From Akkermansia sp. (lineage in GTDB: Bacteria > Verrucomicrobiota > Verrucomicrobiia > Verrucomicrobiales > Akkermansiaceae), in contig JAFNWZ010000146.1 in the NCBI GenBank assembly GCA_017379255.1, forward strand, positions 1-6,420: 6,420 nucleotides of DNA, given 5' to 3'. How positions within the stretch are numbered: the stretch's first letter is position 1; each line of letters opens with the position of its first letter. Below are positions 1 to 6,297 of this stretch, piece after piece. A program made the position numbers and the translations under genes. Below the pieces are notes generated by a model that worked only from the letters and a program-made list of their open reading frames with translations, searched no databases and was not told where the DNA came from.

Positions 1-1132
1 AGGCGATGATGGTGAACATGCCGTAGTCCATGATGCGGTCAATCATGCGGAAGTCGTTGGTCAGCTCATCGAGCATGAGATTGAGCTTCGGACCGGTGAA
101 GATGTCGTAGGAGAAACTCTTCTGTCCGCCCATCATGGTATCGGTCTTGCCGGCCAGGGAGAAATCGGGCATGCCAAGGGCTACTTCCACGCATTCAGTC
201 TTGTCGCCGCTCACCTGCAGGGGATACATGGCGGGGGCTGCATACAGGGCGTTGTTGCCGCTGGTCTTGTCAGGCTTTACGAGGGAGGCGTAGTACTGGT
301 TCATCACGCCTGCCCATTCGAGGCTGTCAAAATCTTTCTCATAGCTGCGCTGCTTTTCCTTGCCGAGCCAGGGGCGGAAATCGCTGGCGCCGTTTTTCTC
401 AAAGCTGCCGTCCTCCAGGTGCACGTAGTAGGTGTAGTAGGCGGATTCATCCTTGGAAATCTGGCCCATGCCGCCGGCGTAGAGACCCCAGTCCTGGGCA
501 TTCAGTGTCTGGCCGGAGGTGTTCTGCACATCCACCTTGAGGTTGAGCACATAGGCATTGCCTTCTATGGTTTCATCTCCCTGCTGGAGGGGCTTGAGGG
601 TGTATACCTTGCGGATGATGAGGTCGCCCACGCGGCCGAGCAGGGTCACCTGGTTCTCGTTGCTCAGGTCGGGGCGGTATTCGTACACGGCCTGGTCAAA
701 CTGCGGGGCGCGGTCGTTGGAAAGACCGAACATGAGGGTGCCGATACCGGCATCCGGGTTGGCATTAATGCTTACATCTGTGCCTTTCAGTTCATCTCGT
801 GTGCTGTTGATGACCTGGCCGAGCATCTCAACGCCGCTGATGGCACCGCCGATGTTGGTGAAGTTGTACTTGGCTACGGGTTTGCCTTCGGCATCCTTGC
901 TGGTGAGCGTGGCAATCACTTTCTTCTCCACTGCCGGGGCGGGTGTGGCGGCCGGGGTGGTTACCGGGGCGGCGGTGGGAGTGGCGGCCGGGGTGGCGGG
1001 GGCCGCCGGGGCGGTGATTGCGGCGGCAGGGGCTGCTGCGGCGGCCTCCTTTTCCTGTGTGCTGTTGTGGTACCACTGCAGACCCAGCAGGCCGATGCAG
1101 AGAGTTACGACAAACCATCCTGTTTTATCCAT
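1..1132 (-). CDS. yidC: Membrane protein insertase YidC (Oxa1 family), N-terminal 377 residues, 3' end outside window
   Basis: YidC inserts and folds inner-membrane proteins, alone or with SecYEG. The reading frame runs open from the ATG at 1132 to the window edge. The translation begins MDKTGWFVVTLCIGLLGLQW, a first membrane segment at about residues 6-21. A low-complexity Ala/Pro/Thr linker follows (about 29-68), then a large beta-rich periplasmic domain (about 70-365) of the kind found only in Gram-negative YidC. The last visible residues (FRMIDRIMDYGMFTIIA) match the amphipathic region just before the second membrane segment. The conserved five-helix insertase core with its groove arginine is therefore not visible. 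The gene lies 59 bp after yidD, the standard order. No Shine-Dalgarno sequence precedes the ATG. The call rests on N-terminal architecture, the approach to TM2 and the rpmH-rnpA-yidD-yidC context. Confidence 0.93.
   Translation of the reverse strand, partial: MDKTGWFVVTLCIGLLGLQWYHNSTQEKEAAAAAPAAAITAPAAPATPAATPTAAPVTTPAATPAPAVEKKVIATLTSKDAEGKPVAKYNFTNIGGAISGVEMLGQVINSTRDELKGTDVSINANPDAGIGTLMFGLSNDRAPQFDQAVYEYRPDLSNENQVTLLGRVGDLIIRKVYTLKPLQQGDETIEGNAYVLNLKVDVQNTSGQTLNAQDWGLYAGGMGQISKDESAYYTYYVHLEDGSFEKNGASDFRPWLGKEKQRSYEKDFDSLEWAGVMNQYYASLVKPDKTSGNNALYAAPAMYPLQVSGDKTECVEVALGMPDFSLAGKTDTMMGGQKSFSYDIFTGPKLNLMLDELTNDFRMIDRIMDYGMFTIIA
945..996 (-). repeat. 16-bp direct repeat, 36-bp period, in the yidC linker
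   Basis: The same 16 bases (plus strand GTGGCGGCCGGGGTGG) occur at 945-960 and 981-996, exactly 36 bp or 12 codons apart. They lie inside the GC-rich stretch coding for the Ala/Pro/Thr linker between the first membrane segment and the periplasmic domain. The spacing keeps the reading frame, and both copies encode the same Thr-Pro-Ala-Ala-Thr motif. This could reflect slippage or duplication in a tolerant linker, though biased codon use in Ala/Pro-rich sequence could also produce it. Confidence 0.7.
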
Positions 1133-1191
1133 AAGTTTTGTTCTGGGGTTAGTTAGTTGTTAAGATGTCAGTGTATGTTGAATGGAAAGCT

Positions 1192-1437
1192 TTATTTCCC
1201 GCGGCGGGGCGGCACTGGGTCGTGCCCGCATCCTCCCCACGGGTTGCAGCGCAGTATGCGCCAGATTCCCAGTGCTGTGCCTTTGAAGGCGCCGTGTGTC
1301 TCCACGGCCTGGATGAAGTAGGTCGAGCAGCTGGGGGTGAAACGACATCCGCTCATGGGGCCAGCTATGATGTGCAGCGGCTTGCTGATGAAGCGCTTGT
1401 AGAACAGCACGGGCAGAATGACGATGCGTTTCAGCAT
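1192..1437 (-). CDS. yidD: Membrane protein insertion efficiency factor YidD
   Basis: YidD is a small peripheral inner-membrane protein that helps YidC-dependent insertion, probably through an N-terminal amphipathic helix. This copy has 81 residues, a normal length. An amphipathic, basic N-terminus (about 1-20, [19 protein letters not shown]) is followed by the family signature: [10 protein letters not shown] near residue 31, then [16 protein letters not shown] and a GHDPVP C-terminus. The conserved cysteines and the Arg-Cys-Asn-Pro core are present. The end reads GGCGHDPVP where many relatives have GGYDPVP, a mild variant. The ATG lies 11 bp after the rnpA stop, so translation is probably coupled. 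No Shine-Dalgarno sequence is visible. The 59 bp to yidC hold no clear promoter or terminator. Position between rnpA and yidC is the classic arrangement. Confidence 0.95.
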   Translation of the reverse strand: MLKRIVILPVLFYKRFISKPLHIIAGPMSGCRFTPSCSTYFIQAVETHGAFKGTALGIWRILRCNPWGGCGHDPVPPRRGK

Positions 1438-1448
1438 GCGGTTGATTG

Positions 1449-1805
1449 TCAGGTGGTAAAATGACGGCGCTTGAGCAGGCGCAGAAAGTCCTTCTCAAGC
1501 TCGGTATAGGAGGCGGTGCTGGCAGTGTGCCGCGGGATGAGCACCACATAGTGCCCGTGCTGCAGCGGTGTGCCGTGGGCGCGCAGTAATTCGCGCACGC
1601 GCCTGCGAAGCAGGTTGCGCACAACGGCATGGCCCAGCCGCTTCGTTGTGATAATCCCGAAACGGGATTCCTTTGCGCCCGCACCCTCGCCGGAATAGGG
1701 AAGGGTGCTGAGCACAAGAAAACGCCCTGCTGCGGATGAGCCTTGCGCACGCACCATGGCGAACTCACTTGCTCGCTTCATGGTATGCTGCCGCTTGAGC
1801 TGCAT
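1449..1805 (-). CDS. rnpA: Ribonuclease P protein component
   Basis: RnpA binds RNase P RNA and helps it recognise the 5' leader of precursor tRNAs. The 118-residue product has the normal size and a strongly basic composition. Its N-terminus ([20 protein letters not shown]) aligns with the family's opening substrate-binding region. This favours the ATG at 1805 over the internal ATG at 1781. The RNA-binding signature appears as [14 protein letters not shown] at about residues 60-73. The Arg-Asn-Arg of many relatives is Arg-Asn-Leu here, but the third position varies within the family and the flanking arginines remain. The gene follows rpmH after 75 bp and precedes yidD by 11 bp. The only purine-rich Shine-Dalgarno-like stretch upstream (AGGAGA, 1825-1830) lies about 19 bases from the ATG, too far for normal use. 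Confidence 0.94.
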   Translation of the reverse strand: MQLKRQHTMKRASEFAMVRAQGSSAAGRFLVLSTLPYSGEGAGAKESRFGIITTKRLGHAVVRNLLRRRVRELLRAHGTPLQHGHYVVLIPRHTASTASYTELEKDFLRLLKRRHFTT

Positions 1806-1820
1806 CGTAAACAGGGCGTT

Positions 1821-1874
1821 GGTTTCTCCTGCAGGGCAGGGAGCACCCGGGGCGCTCTCTACAGAAACCCTGCC
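1821..1874 (-). other. Structured rpmH-rnpA spacer with competing hairpins
   Basis: The 75-bp gap between rpmH and rnpA is rich in inverted repeats. On the transcribed (minus) strand GGTTTCT (1863-1869) can pair with AGAAACC (1821-1827), a perfect 7-bp stem. Overlapping GGCAGGG (1868-1874) can pair with CCCTGCC (1835-1841), another perfect 7-bp stem. They share bases 1868-1869, so the full stems exclude each other. A smaller GAGC/GCTC stem (1841-1844 with 1854-1857) lies between them, around a CCCGGG palindrome. There is no U-run, so this is not an ordinary intrinsic terminator. A processing site or control element separating L34 from RnpA output is possible. The pairings are visible in the sequence; the function is inference. 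Confidence 0.5.
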
Positions 1875-1880
1875 GGGGCT

Positions 1881-2063
1881 TTAGCCGTGCTGGATGATGT
1901 GGCGCTTGTACTGCACCTCTGCACCCTTGGGCAGAAGACGCTTGCGACCCTTGGCGCGACGACGGGCGAGGATGGCGCGGCCGTTCTTGGTTGCCATGCG
2001 GGCGCGGAAACCGAACTGGCGCTTGCGGCAGCGCTTGGAAGGCTGGTATGTTCTCTTGCTCAT
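1881..2063 (-). CDS. rpmH: 50S ribosomal protein L34, with C-terminal extension
   Basis: L34 is a small basic protein of the large ribosomal subunit. The first 43 residues match the family almost throughout: [20 protein letters not shown], then [20 protein letters not shown]. Most bacterial L34 proteins end there at about 44-47 residues. This one has 60, with an extra tail [17 protein letters not shown]. The ATG at 2063 is the natural start because the core begins two residues later. No Shine-Dalgarno sequence is present; the ATG follows AATAATT. The gene leads the rpmH-rnpA-yidD-yidC block and has a strong promoter-like sequence about 60 bp upstream. dnaA, the frequent divergent neighbour, is not here. 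Identity is nearly certain; the role of the tail is unknown. Confidence 0.98.
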   Translation of the reverse strand: MSKRTYQPSKRCRKRQFGFRARMATKNGRAILARRRAKGRKRLLPKGAEVQYKRHIIQHG

Positions 2064-2097
2064 AATTATTTATCTGGTTTTGAAGTGGTCTCTGTAG

Positions 2098-2115
2098 GGC
2101 CGTCCAGTGACGGCC
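2098..2115 (-). other. Hairpin at the predicted 5' end of the rpmH message
   Basis: GGCCGT and ACGGCC form a perfect 6-bp GC-rich stem with a 6-base loop. It would begin within a few bases of the start point predicted from the -10 element at 2125-2130. It sits 35 bp ahead of the rpmH ATG and has no T-run after it on either strand, so it does not look like a terminator for lpxC-fabZ. A 5'-end stem that stabilises the message is the simplest reading. Confidence 0.45.
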
Positions 2116-2124
2116 GGGTGCGAT

Positions 2125-2152
2125 ATGATACCCGAAAATCGGCGTATGTCAA
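2125..2152 (-). promoter_or_regulatory. Sigma70-type promoter for the rpmH-rnpA-yidD-yidC block
   Basis: On the minus strand a perfect -35 hexamer TTGACA (2147-2152) is separated by 16 bp from TATCAT (2125-2130), one mismatch from the -10 consensus. A run of seven A residues (2166-2172) lies about 14 bp upstream of the -35, where an UP element would sit. The predicted start point is near 2118, giving a leader of about 55 bases before rpmH. The spacer holds a small palindrome, CCGATTTTCGG (2132-2142). This is the strongest promoter-like sequence in the window and fits a ribosomal-protein gene. Confidence 0.75.
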
Positions 2153-2188
2153 GCACCGTTCGTGATTTTTTTCGCTTTCGCGGTGAAT

Positions 2189-3508
2189 TCACGCATCCGA
2201 GACCATGAATTTCAGCTCCGCCTCGCAGGTAATCTCCCCGTTGACCAGGCAGCGGCCAGTGGCCATGCCGATGGCCCCGCGCATCTTGGTAAGCTCGGTT
2301 TCGATGATGAGCACATCGCCCGGCACCACGGGGCGGCGCCACTTCACCTTGTCGCAGCTCATGAAGAAGCCAATCTTACCCGCGTTCTCCGGCAGACGCA
2401 GCATGAGCACCGAGGCAACCTGGGCCATGGCTTCCACCTGCAGCACGCCGGGCATGACCGGGTGGCCGGGGAAGTGCCCCTGGAAGTACTGCTCGTTCAT
2501 GGTCACATTCTTCTGGCCCACGCACTTGCGGTCGCCCTCGAAGGCGATGATGCGGTCCACCATGAGGAAGGGGAAGCGGTGCGGCAGGAGCTTCATGACT
2601 TCCATCGTGTCGAGCACGGCGTCGCCATTCGGGATGGTGATGGGGCGCGGACGCTGGGCTTCCATGCTTTCGTACTTCTGCTGCAGTTTGGCGGCCATCT
2701 GGGTGTTGATGCCGTGGCCGGGCATGATGGCAATCACATGGCCCATGATGCGGCGGCCGCAGAGGATGAAGTCGCCGATGAGGTCCATGGCCTTGTGGCG
2801 GGCGCATTCGTTGTGGAAACGCAGGCCGCCGGCGCAGAGGTATTCCTCGCCCTTGATGACGATGGCGTTATCCAGCGTGCCACCCTGAATGAGTCCCTTC
2901 TCCAGCAGCGGCTGGATGTCTTCGTAGAAGCAGAAGGTGCGGGAGTTGGAAAGTTCTTTCTCGTAGGTTTCCGGTGTAATCACGCTGTCGAAATACTGCG
3001 TGACGCGGCCGTTCGGCCCCACGGCGGTGAGGGAGATGCGGAAGTCGCGGGAGGGCATGATGACGATGGTGGAGCCGTTGGCGTTTTCCACCTTGATGGG
3101 TTCGCGGATTTCCCAGATTTGCAGCGGGGCGTTCTGTTCCACCACGCCGGCCTTCTTGATCATCTCTACATAGGGCAGGGCAGAACCATCGCCGATGGGC
3201 GGTTCGCTGGCATCCATTTCGATGATGGCATTGTCCACCCCCATGCCGGTGAGGGCAGAGAGGATGTGCTCCACGGTGTGCACGGTTACGGCACCATCTG
3301 CAATGGTGGTGGCTCGCTCTACCGACTGCACCTTGGCGGCCGAAGCATCCAGGAACGGCTTGTCCGGCAGGTCAACGCGGCGGAACTTGAAGCCCGTGTT
3401 CGGCTCGGCGGGTTTGATGATGAGCTTCACCGTCTGACCGGTGTGCAGCGATGTGCCCTCCAGCGTGGAGGTGCACTTGGCAAGGGTTTTTTGCATGCGT
3501 GTAGCCAT
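2189..3508 (-). CDS. lpxC-fabZ: Bifunctional LpxC-FabZ fusion: UDP-3-O-acyl-GlcNAc deacetylase and 3-hydroxyacyl-ACP dehydratase
   Basis: Two enzymes in one 439-residue chain. The LpxC part (about 5-285) is the zinc deacetylase that commits UDP-acyl-GlcNAc to lipid A. Visible active-site residues are Glu80 and His81 (HTVEHILSAL), His238 and Asp242 (RHKAMDLIGD) and His265 (MPGHGIN). These correspond to the known general base, three zinc ligands and catalytic histidine. The FabZ part (about 300-439) dehydrates 3-hydroxyacyl-ACP in fatty-acid elongation. It shows LLPHRFPFLMVDRI, the catalytic His345 in FQGHFPGHPVMPGV, and Glu359 in VEAMAQ. Both halves look intact. Both use 3-hydroxyacyl chains, so the fusion may balance lipid A against fatty acids. 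The ATG at 3508 is chosen because it restores the usual LpxC N-terminal length and lies just after a promoter. The ATG at 3496 is the alternative. The frame stays open further upstream to 3574, but that would cross the promoter. Confidence 0.96.
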   Translation of the reverse strand: MATRMQKTLAKCTSTLEGTSLHTGQTVKLIIKPAEPNTGFKFRRVDLPDKPFLDASAAKVQSVERATTIADGAVTVHTVEHILSALTGMGVDNAIIEMDASEPPIGDGSALPYVEMIKKAGVVEQNAPLQIWEIREPIKVENANGSTIVIMPSRDFRISLTAVGPNGRVTQYFDSVITPETYEKELSNSRTFCFYEDIQPLLEKGLIQGGTLDNAIVIKGEEYLCAGGLRFHNECARHKAMDLIGDFILCGRRIMGHVIAIMPGHGINTQMAAKLQQKYESMEAQRPRPITIPNGDAVLDTMEVMKLLPHRFPFLMVDRIIAFEGDRKCVGQKNVTMNEQYFQGHFPGHPVMPGVLQVEAMAQVASVLMLRLPENAGKIGFFMSCDKVKWRRPVVPGDVLIIETELTKMRGAIGMATGRCLVNGEITCEAELKFMVSDA

Positions 3509-3521
3509 AACTCGTACCTGC

Positions 3522-3550
3522 ATCATACACAATCCGGAGCAAAATGTGAA
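3522..3550 (-). promoter_or_regulatory. Promoter-like sequence for lpxC-fabZ
   Basis: On the minus strand TTCACA (3545-3550) is followed after exactly 17 bp by TATGAT (3522-3527). Each hexamer differs from the sigma70 consensus at one position. The start point would fall near 3512-3515, leaving a leader of only about 4-7 bases before the ATG at 3508, or about 16-19 before the ATG at 3496. This supports rejecting the more upstream start codons in the same frame. Confidence 0.6.
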
Positions 3551-3621
3551 GTAAAATCTAGAATTTGGAGGCAAGTTATTTGGTGAGACGCTGAATTTTG
3601 AGCTGTTGGAGCTGAAAAAGC

Positions 3622-3650
3622 TTGCAAAATGGGGCGGTTGGGTGTACTGT
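3622..3650 (+). promoter_or_regulatory. Weak candidate promoter for the transporter-hemL pair
   Basis: TTGCAA (3622-3627), 17 bp, then TACTGT (3645-3650). The -35 is fair but the -10 matches the consensus at only three of six positions. It lies 50 bp before the transporter ATG in the divergent gap (3509-3699), which must hold a promoter for this direction. A GC-rich inverted repeat CGCGC/GCGCG (3659-3663 with 3675-3679) lies between it and the ATG. Confidence in this particular site is low. Confidence 0.25.
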
Positions 3651-3699
3651 TGCGCCCCCGCGCGTCCAGATCGTGCGCGTTAACCGGAATCCCGCTCTT

Positions 3700-4995
3700 A
3701 TGTCTTACCACGTTACAGCTGCACTCGTTATTTTCCTGATTACCTACGCATTGATTATCTCGGAAAAGGTGCAGCGGACGGTGATTGCGCTTTTTGGCGC
3801 AATGCTCATGGTGCTGGCCGGTGTGATTTCCCAGGAACAGGCCATAGCGCATATTGATTTCAATACGCTGGCGCTGCTGATTGGCATGATGATCCAGGTG
3901 CTGGTGCTCAGCAAGACCGGACTTTTCCGCTTCCTTTCCGTCTGGGCGGCGCAGAAGACCAAGGGGAATCCGGTGGCTTTGCTGGTTGCCCTCTCGGTGA
4001 TGGTGGCCTTGTGTTCTGCATTCCTCGATAACGTGACGACGGTGCTGCTCACCGTGCCGATTACGTTCACGCTGACCAGGGATTTGAAGATTTCTCCGCT
4101 TCCCTTCGTGATTGCCCAGATTATGGCTTCCAATATCGGCGGTACCTGCACCATGATCGGCGACCCGCCCAATATCATGATTGCCAGCCAGGTGAAGGAG
4201 CTGGATTTCAATGCCTTTATTGTGAATCTGACGCTGCCCTGTGTGATTTCCTTTGTGCTGACCATCGGCATCCTGCTTTTTATCTACCGCAAGGAATTTG
4301 CCAAGGCGAGCAAGAATCATAACCGCATCATGAACATCAAACTGGTGGGGCTGATCCGCAGTTACGGCCTGCTGGTGCGCTGCCTGGTTACGCTGGTGTT
4401 CACCATTGCCCTTTTCTGCTGCCATGGTTTTATTCCCCACTGGGGGCTGGAGAGTGGCACAATTGCGGTGACGGGCGCTTCCCTGCTGCTTCTGCTGACT
4501 ATGCCCGACCGCGAGAAAGCCCTCGAATACATCTTCTCCAAAATTGAGTGGACCACCATTTTCTTCTTTATCGGCCTTTTCGTGCTGGTGGGCGGGCTTG
4601 AGGTGAACGGTATCATCAACTGGCTGGCGGCCAGGACGATGGGCCTGACCGGCGGTGAGCCTGTGGCGACCACCATGAGCGTGCTCTGGCTCAGCGCCAT
4701 CATGAGCGCTTTTGTGGACAATATCCCCTTTGTGGCAACTATGATTCCCATGGTGAAGAATATGGGGGCCATGGGATACCAGAATCTGGAACCGCTGTGG
4801 TGGGCCCTTTCCCTGGGGGCATGCCTGGGTGGTAACGGTACGGTAATCGGCGCCAGCGCGAACGTGGTGGCTCTGGGGCTGGCCCGTCAGCATAACCTGC
4901 GTGTTTCCTTCATGCAGTATTTCTTTGTGGGCTTCCCGCTCATGCTTATGAGTGTTGGCATTTCTGCCGTCTACCTCTGGCTGCGCTATCTGTAA
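3700..4995 (+). CDS. ArsB/NhaD/SLC13-type (ion transporter superfamily) permease
   Basis: A 431-residue, very hydrophobic inner-membrane protein with about 10-12 membrane segments. It shows the two-fold repeat typical of the ArsB/NhaD/P-protein branch of the ion transporter superfamily. The first half has SAFLDNVTTV (106-115) followed by GGTCTMIGDPPNIM (147-160). The second half has SAFVDNIPFV (336-345) followed by GGNGTVIGASANVV (377-390). These paired Asp-Asn and Gly-rich hairpin motifs form the substrate and cation sites in relatives. Substrate cannot be read from sequence: sodium/proton exchange, arsenite export or anion transport all occur in the group. No ars genes are nearby, so arsenite is not favoured. 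The ATG at 3700 gives a start directly before the first membrane segment. The same frame is open upstream to 3622 without hydrophobic or conserved sequence. hemL follows after 10 bp. Confidence 0.88.
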   Translation: MSYHVTAALVIFLITYALIISEKVQRTVIALFGAMLMVLAGVISQEQAIAHIDFNTLALLIGMMIQVLVLSKTGLFRFLSVWAAQKTKGNPVALLVALSVMVALCSAFLDNVTTVLLTVPITFTLTRDLKISPLPFVIAQIMASNIGGTCTMIGDPPNIMIASQVKELDFNAFIVNLTLPCVISFVLTIGILLFIYRKEFAKASKNHNRIMNIKLVGLIRSYGLLVRCLVTLVFTIALFCCHGFIPHWGLESGTIAVTGASLLLLLTMPDREKALEYIFSKIEWTTIFFFIGLFVLVGGLEVNGIINWLAARTMGLTGGEPVATTMSVLWLSAIMSAFVDNIPFVATMIPMVKNMGAMGYQNLEPLWWALSLGACLGGNGTVIGASANVVALGLARQHNLRVSFMQYFFVGFPLMLMSVGISAVYLWLRYL

Positions 4996-5005
4996 GACTG
5001 TTATT

Positions 5006-6289
5006 ATGGCTGTTTCTGAAGAACTGTTTGAGCGGGCGTGCCGGGTGATTCCCGGTGGCGTGAATTCCCCGGTCCGTGCATTCCGGCGTCTGGAGCGCGC
5101 GCCGTTCTTTGTGAAGAAGGCGGCGGGTGCTCACCTGACTGATGAGGACGGTAAGCAGTACATCGACTATGTGGGTACCTGGGGGCCTGCGATTCTGGGG
5201 CATGCGCCGGAGTGTGTGATTTCTGCTGTGCAGGCCGCCGTGCCGCAGGGACTGGGGTATGGTATCCCTACCCGCATTGAGGTGGAGATGGCCGAGACGG
5301 TGTGCCGCTGGTTGCCCAGTATGGAGAAGGTGCGCATGACCAACAGCGGAACCGAGGCCACCATGAGCGCGGTGCGCCTGGCCCGCGGGTACACCGGGCG
5401 CAAGTATATCATTAAATTTGCCGGGTGCTACCATGGCCATGTGGATAGCCTGCTGGTGGCGGCGGGCAGTGGTGCGCTCACCCACGGTGAGCCGGACAGC
5501 GCCGGTGTGCCTGCCGAGTTCGCGAACCTCACCATCGTGCTGCCGTATAATGACCGCGCGGCGGTGGAACGCGCCTTTGCGCAGCATCCGGGCGAGATTG
5601 CCGGCATCATCGTGGAGCCCTTCCCGGGGAATGCTGGCTTCTATCTGCCGAAACCCGGCTATCTGGAATTCCTGCGTGAGATTACGGAGAAGAATGGCGC
5701 CTTGCTCATTTTCGATGAAGTGATGACCGGCTTCCGCATTTCTGCCGCAGGCGTACAGGGTAAGCTCGGCATCACCCCGGATATCACTACGCTGGGTAAG
5801 ATTATCGGCGGCGGGTTGCCCGTGGGGGCATTTGGCGGTCGCCGCGAGATTATGGACTGCGTTTCCCCGCTGGGCCCGGTGTACCAGGCTGGCACGCTGA
5901 GCGGCAATCCGGTGGCCATGGCGGCGGGGCTGGCGCAGCTCAATTACCTGGAGCAGCATGATTCCTACACCCGCCTGGAGCAGCTGGGTGCGCGCCTGGA
6001 GGAAGGCGTGCGCCGCGTGTTGCGCGATGAGCATCTGCCGCTGACCTTCATCCGGGACGGTTCCATGTTCTGCCTGCACTTCACCACGCAGGAGGTATAC
6101 GACCTGGATACCGCCATGAGCGGGAATTTCGATATGTTCCGCCGCTATTTCCACGCCATGCTGGAGCAGGGGGTGTATGTGGCACCTTCTCCATACGAAA
6201 CGGGCTTTATTTCCACCGCCCACACGGAGGCTGATATTGATGCCACCGTGGCGGCGGTGCAGCGGGCGCTCCGCGCAGCGAAAGACTGA
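5006..6289 (+). CDS. hemL: Glutamate-1-semialdehyde 2,1-aminomutase
   Basis: HemL is a cytoplasmic PLP enzyme that converts glutamate-1-semialdehyde to 5-aminolevulinate, the last step of the C5 route to heme and other tetrapyrroles. The 427-residue length is standard. The start reads SEELFERACRVIPGGVNSPVRAF, the typical family N-terminus. MTNSGTEATMSAVRLARG (Ser114-Gly-Thr-Glu) forms the cofactor phosphate site, FDEVMTGFR (Asp237) contacts the pyridine nitrogen, and TTLGKIIGGGLPVGAFGG holds the PLP lysine at residue 265. The C-terminus is complete. The ATG at 5006 is preferred over an in-frame ATG at 4952 inside the transporter gene, because homology begins at 5006. It starts 10 bp after the transporter stop with no Shine-Dalgarno sequence, suggesting one transcript and coupled translation. 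No other heme genes are visible. Confidence 0.97.
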   Translation: MAVSEELFERACRVIPGGVNSPVRAFRRLERAPFFVKKAAGAHLTDEDGKQYIDYVGTWGPAILGHAPECVISAVQAAVPQGLGYGIPTRIEVEMAETVCRWLPSMEKVRMTNSGTEATMSAVRLARGYTGRKYIIKFAGCYHGHVDSLLVAAGSGALTHGEPDSAGVPAEFANLTIVLPYNDRAAVERAFAQHPGEIAGIIVEPFPGNAGFYLPKPGYLEFLREITEKNGALLIFDEVMTGFRISAAGVQGKLGITPDITTLGKIIGGGLPVGAFGGRREIMDCVSPLGPVYQAGTLSGNPVAMAAGLAQLNYLEQHDSYTRLEQLGARLEEGVRRVLRDEHLPLTFIRDGSMFCLHFTTQEVYDLDTAMSGNFDMFRRYFHAMLEQGVYVAPSPYETGFISTAHTEADIDATVAAVQRALRAAKD

Positions 6290-6297
6290 CTTTCCGC

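Noticed and set aside
419..1156. Plus-strand frames with a Gly-rich stretch opposite yidC
   Set aside because: The Gly-rich segment is only the complement of the Ala/Pro/Thr linker in yidC; no start signals or domain.
1812..1814. CTG as an upstream rnpA start, about 10 bases after AGGAGA
   Set aside because: CTG starts are rare, and the ATG at 1805 already gives the full family N-terminus.
2098..2115. Intrinsic terminator for lpxC-fabZ
   Set aside because: The stem is GC-rich but no T-run follows on the minus strand, and it lies downstream of the predicted rpmH promoter.
1743..2165. Plus-strand frame spanning rnpA start, rpmH and the promoter
   Set aside because: It runs antisense over rpmH, which is nearly invariant, and across the promoter; no recognisable protein.
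2064..2188. Replication origin next to rpmH
   Set aside because: No DnaA-box-like TTATNCACA sequence, no AT-rich repeats and no dnaA gene in the window.
2183..2192. Perfect 10-bp palindrome GTGAATTCAC over the lpxC-fabZ stop codon
   Set aside because: Too short and isolated to support an operator; chance is enough to explain it.
2162..3586. 474-codon open frame on the plus strand opposite lpxC-fabZ
   Set aside because: Antisense shadow of a high-GC gene: His/Gly/Asp-rich composition, no recognisable domain, while the minus strand has two complete enzyme signatures.
3523..4893. 456-codon open frame on the minus strand opposite the transporter
   Set aside because: His/Gln/Asn-rich mirror of membrane-protein codons; the plus strand encodes a clear permease.
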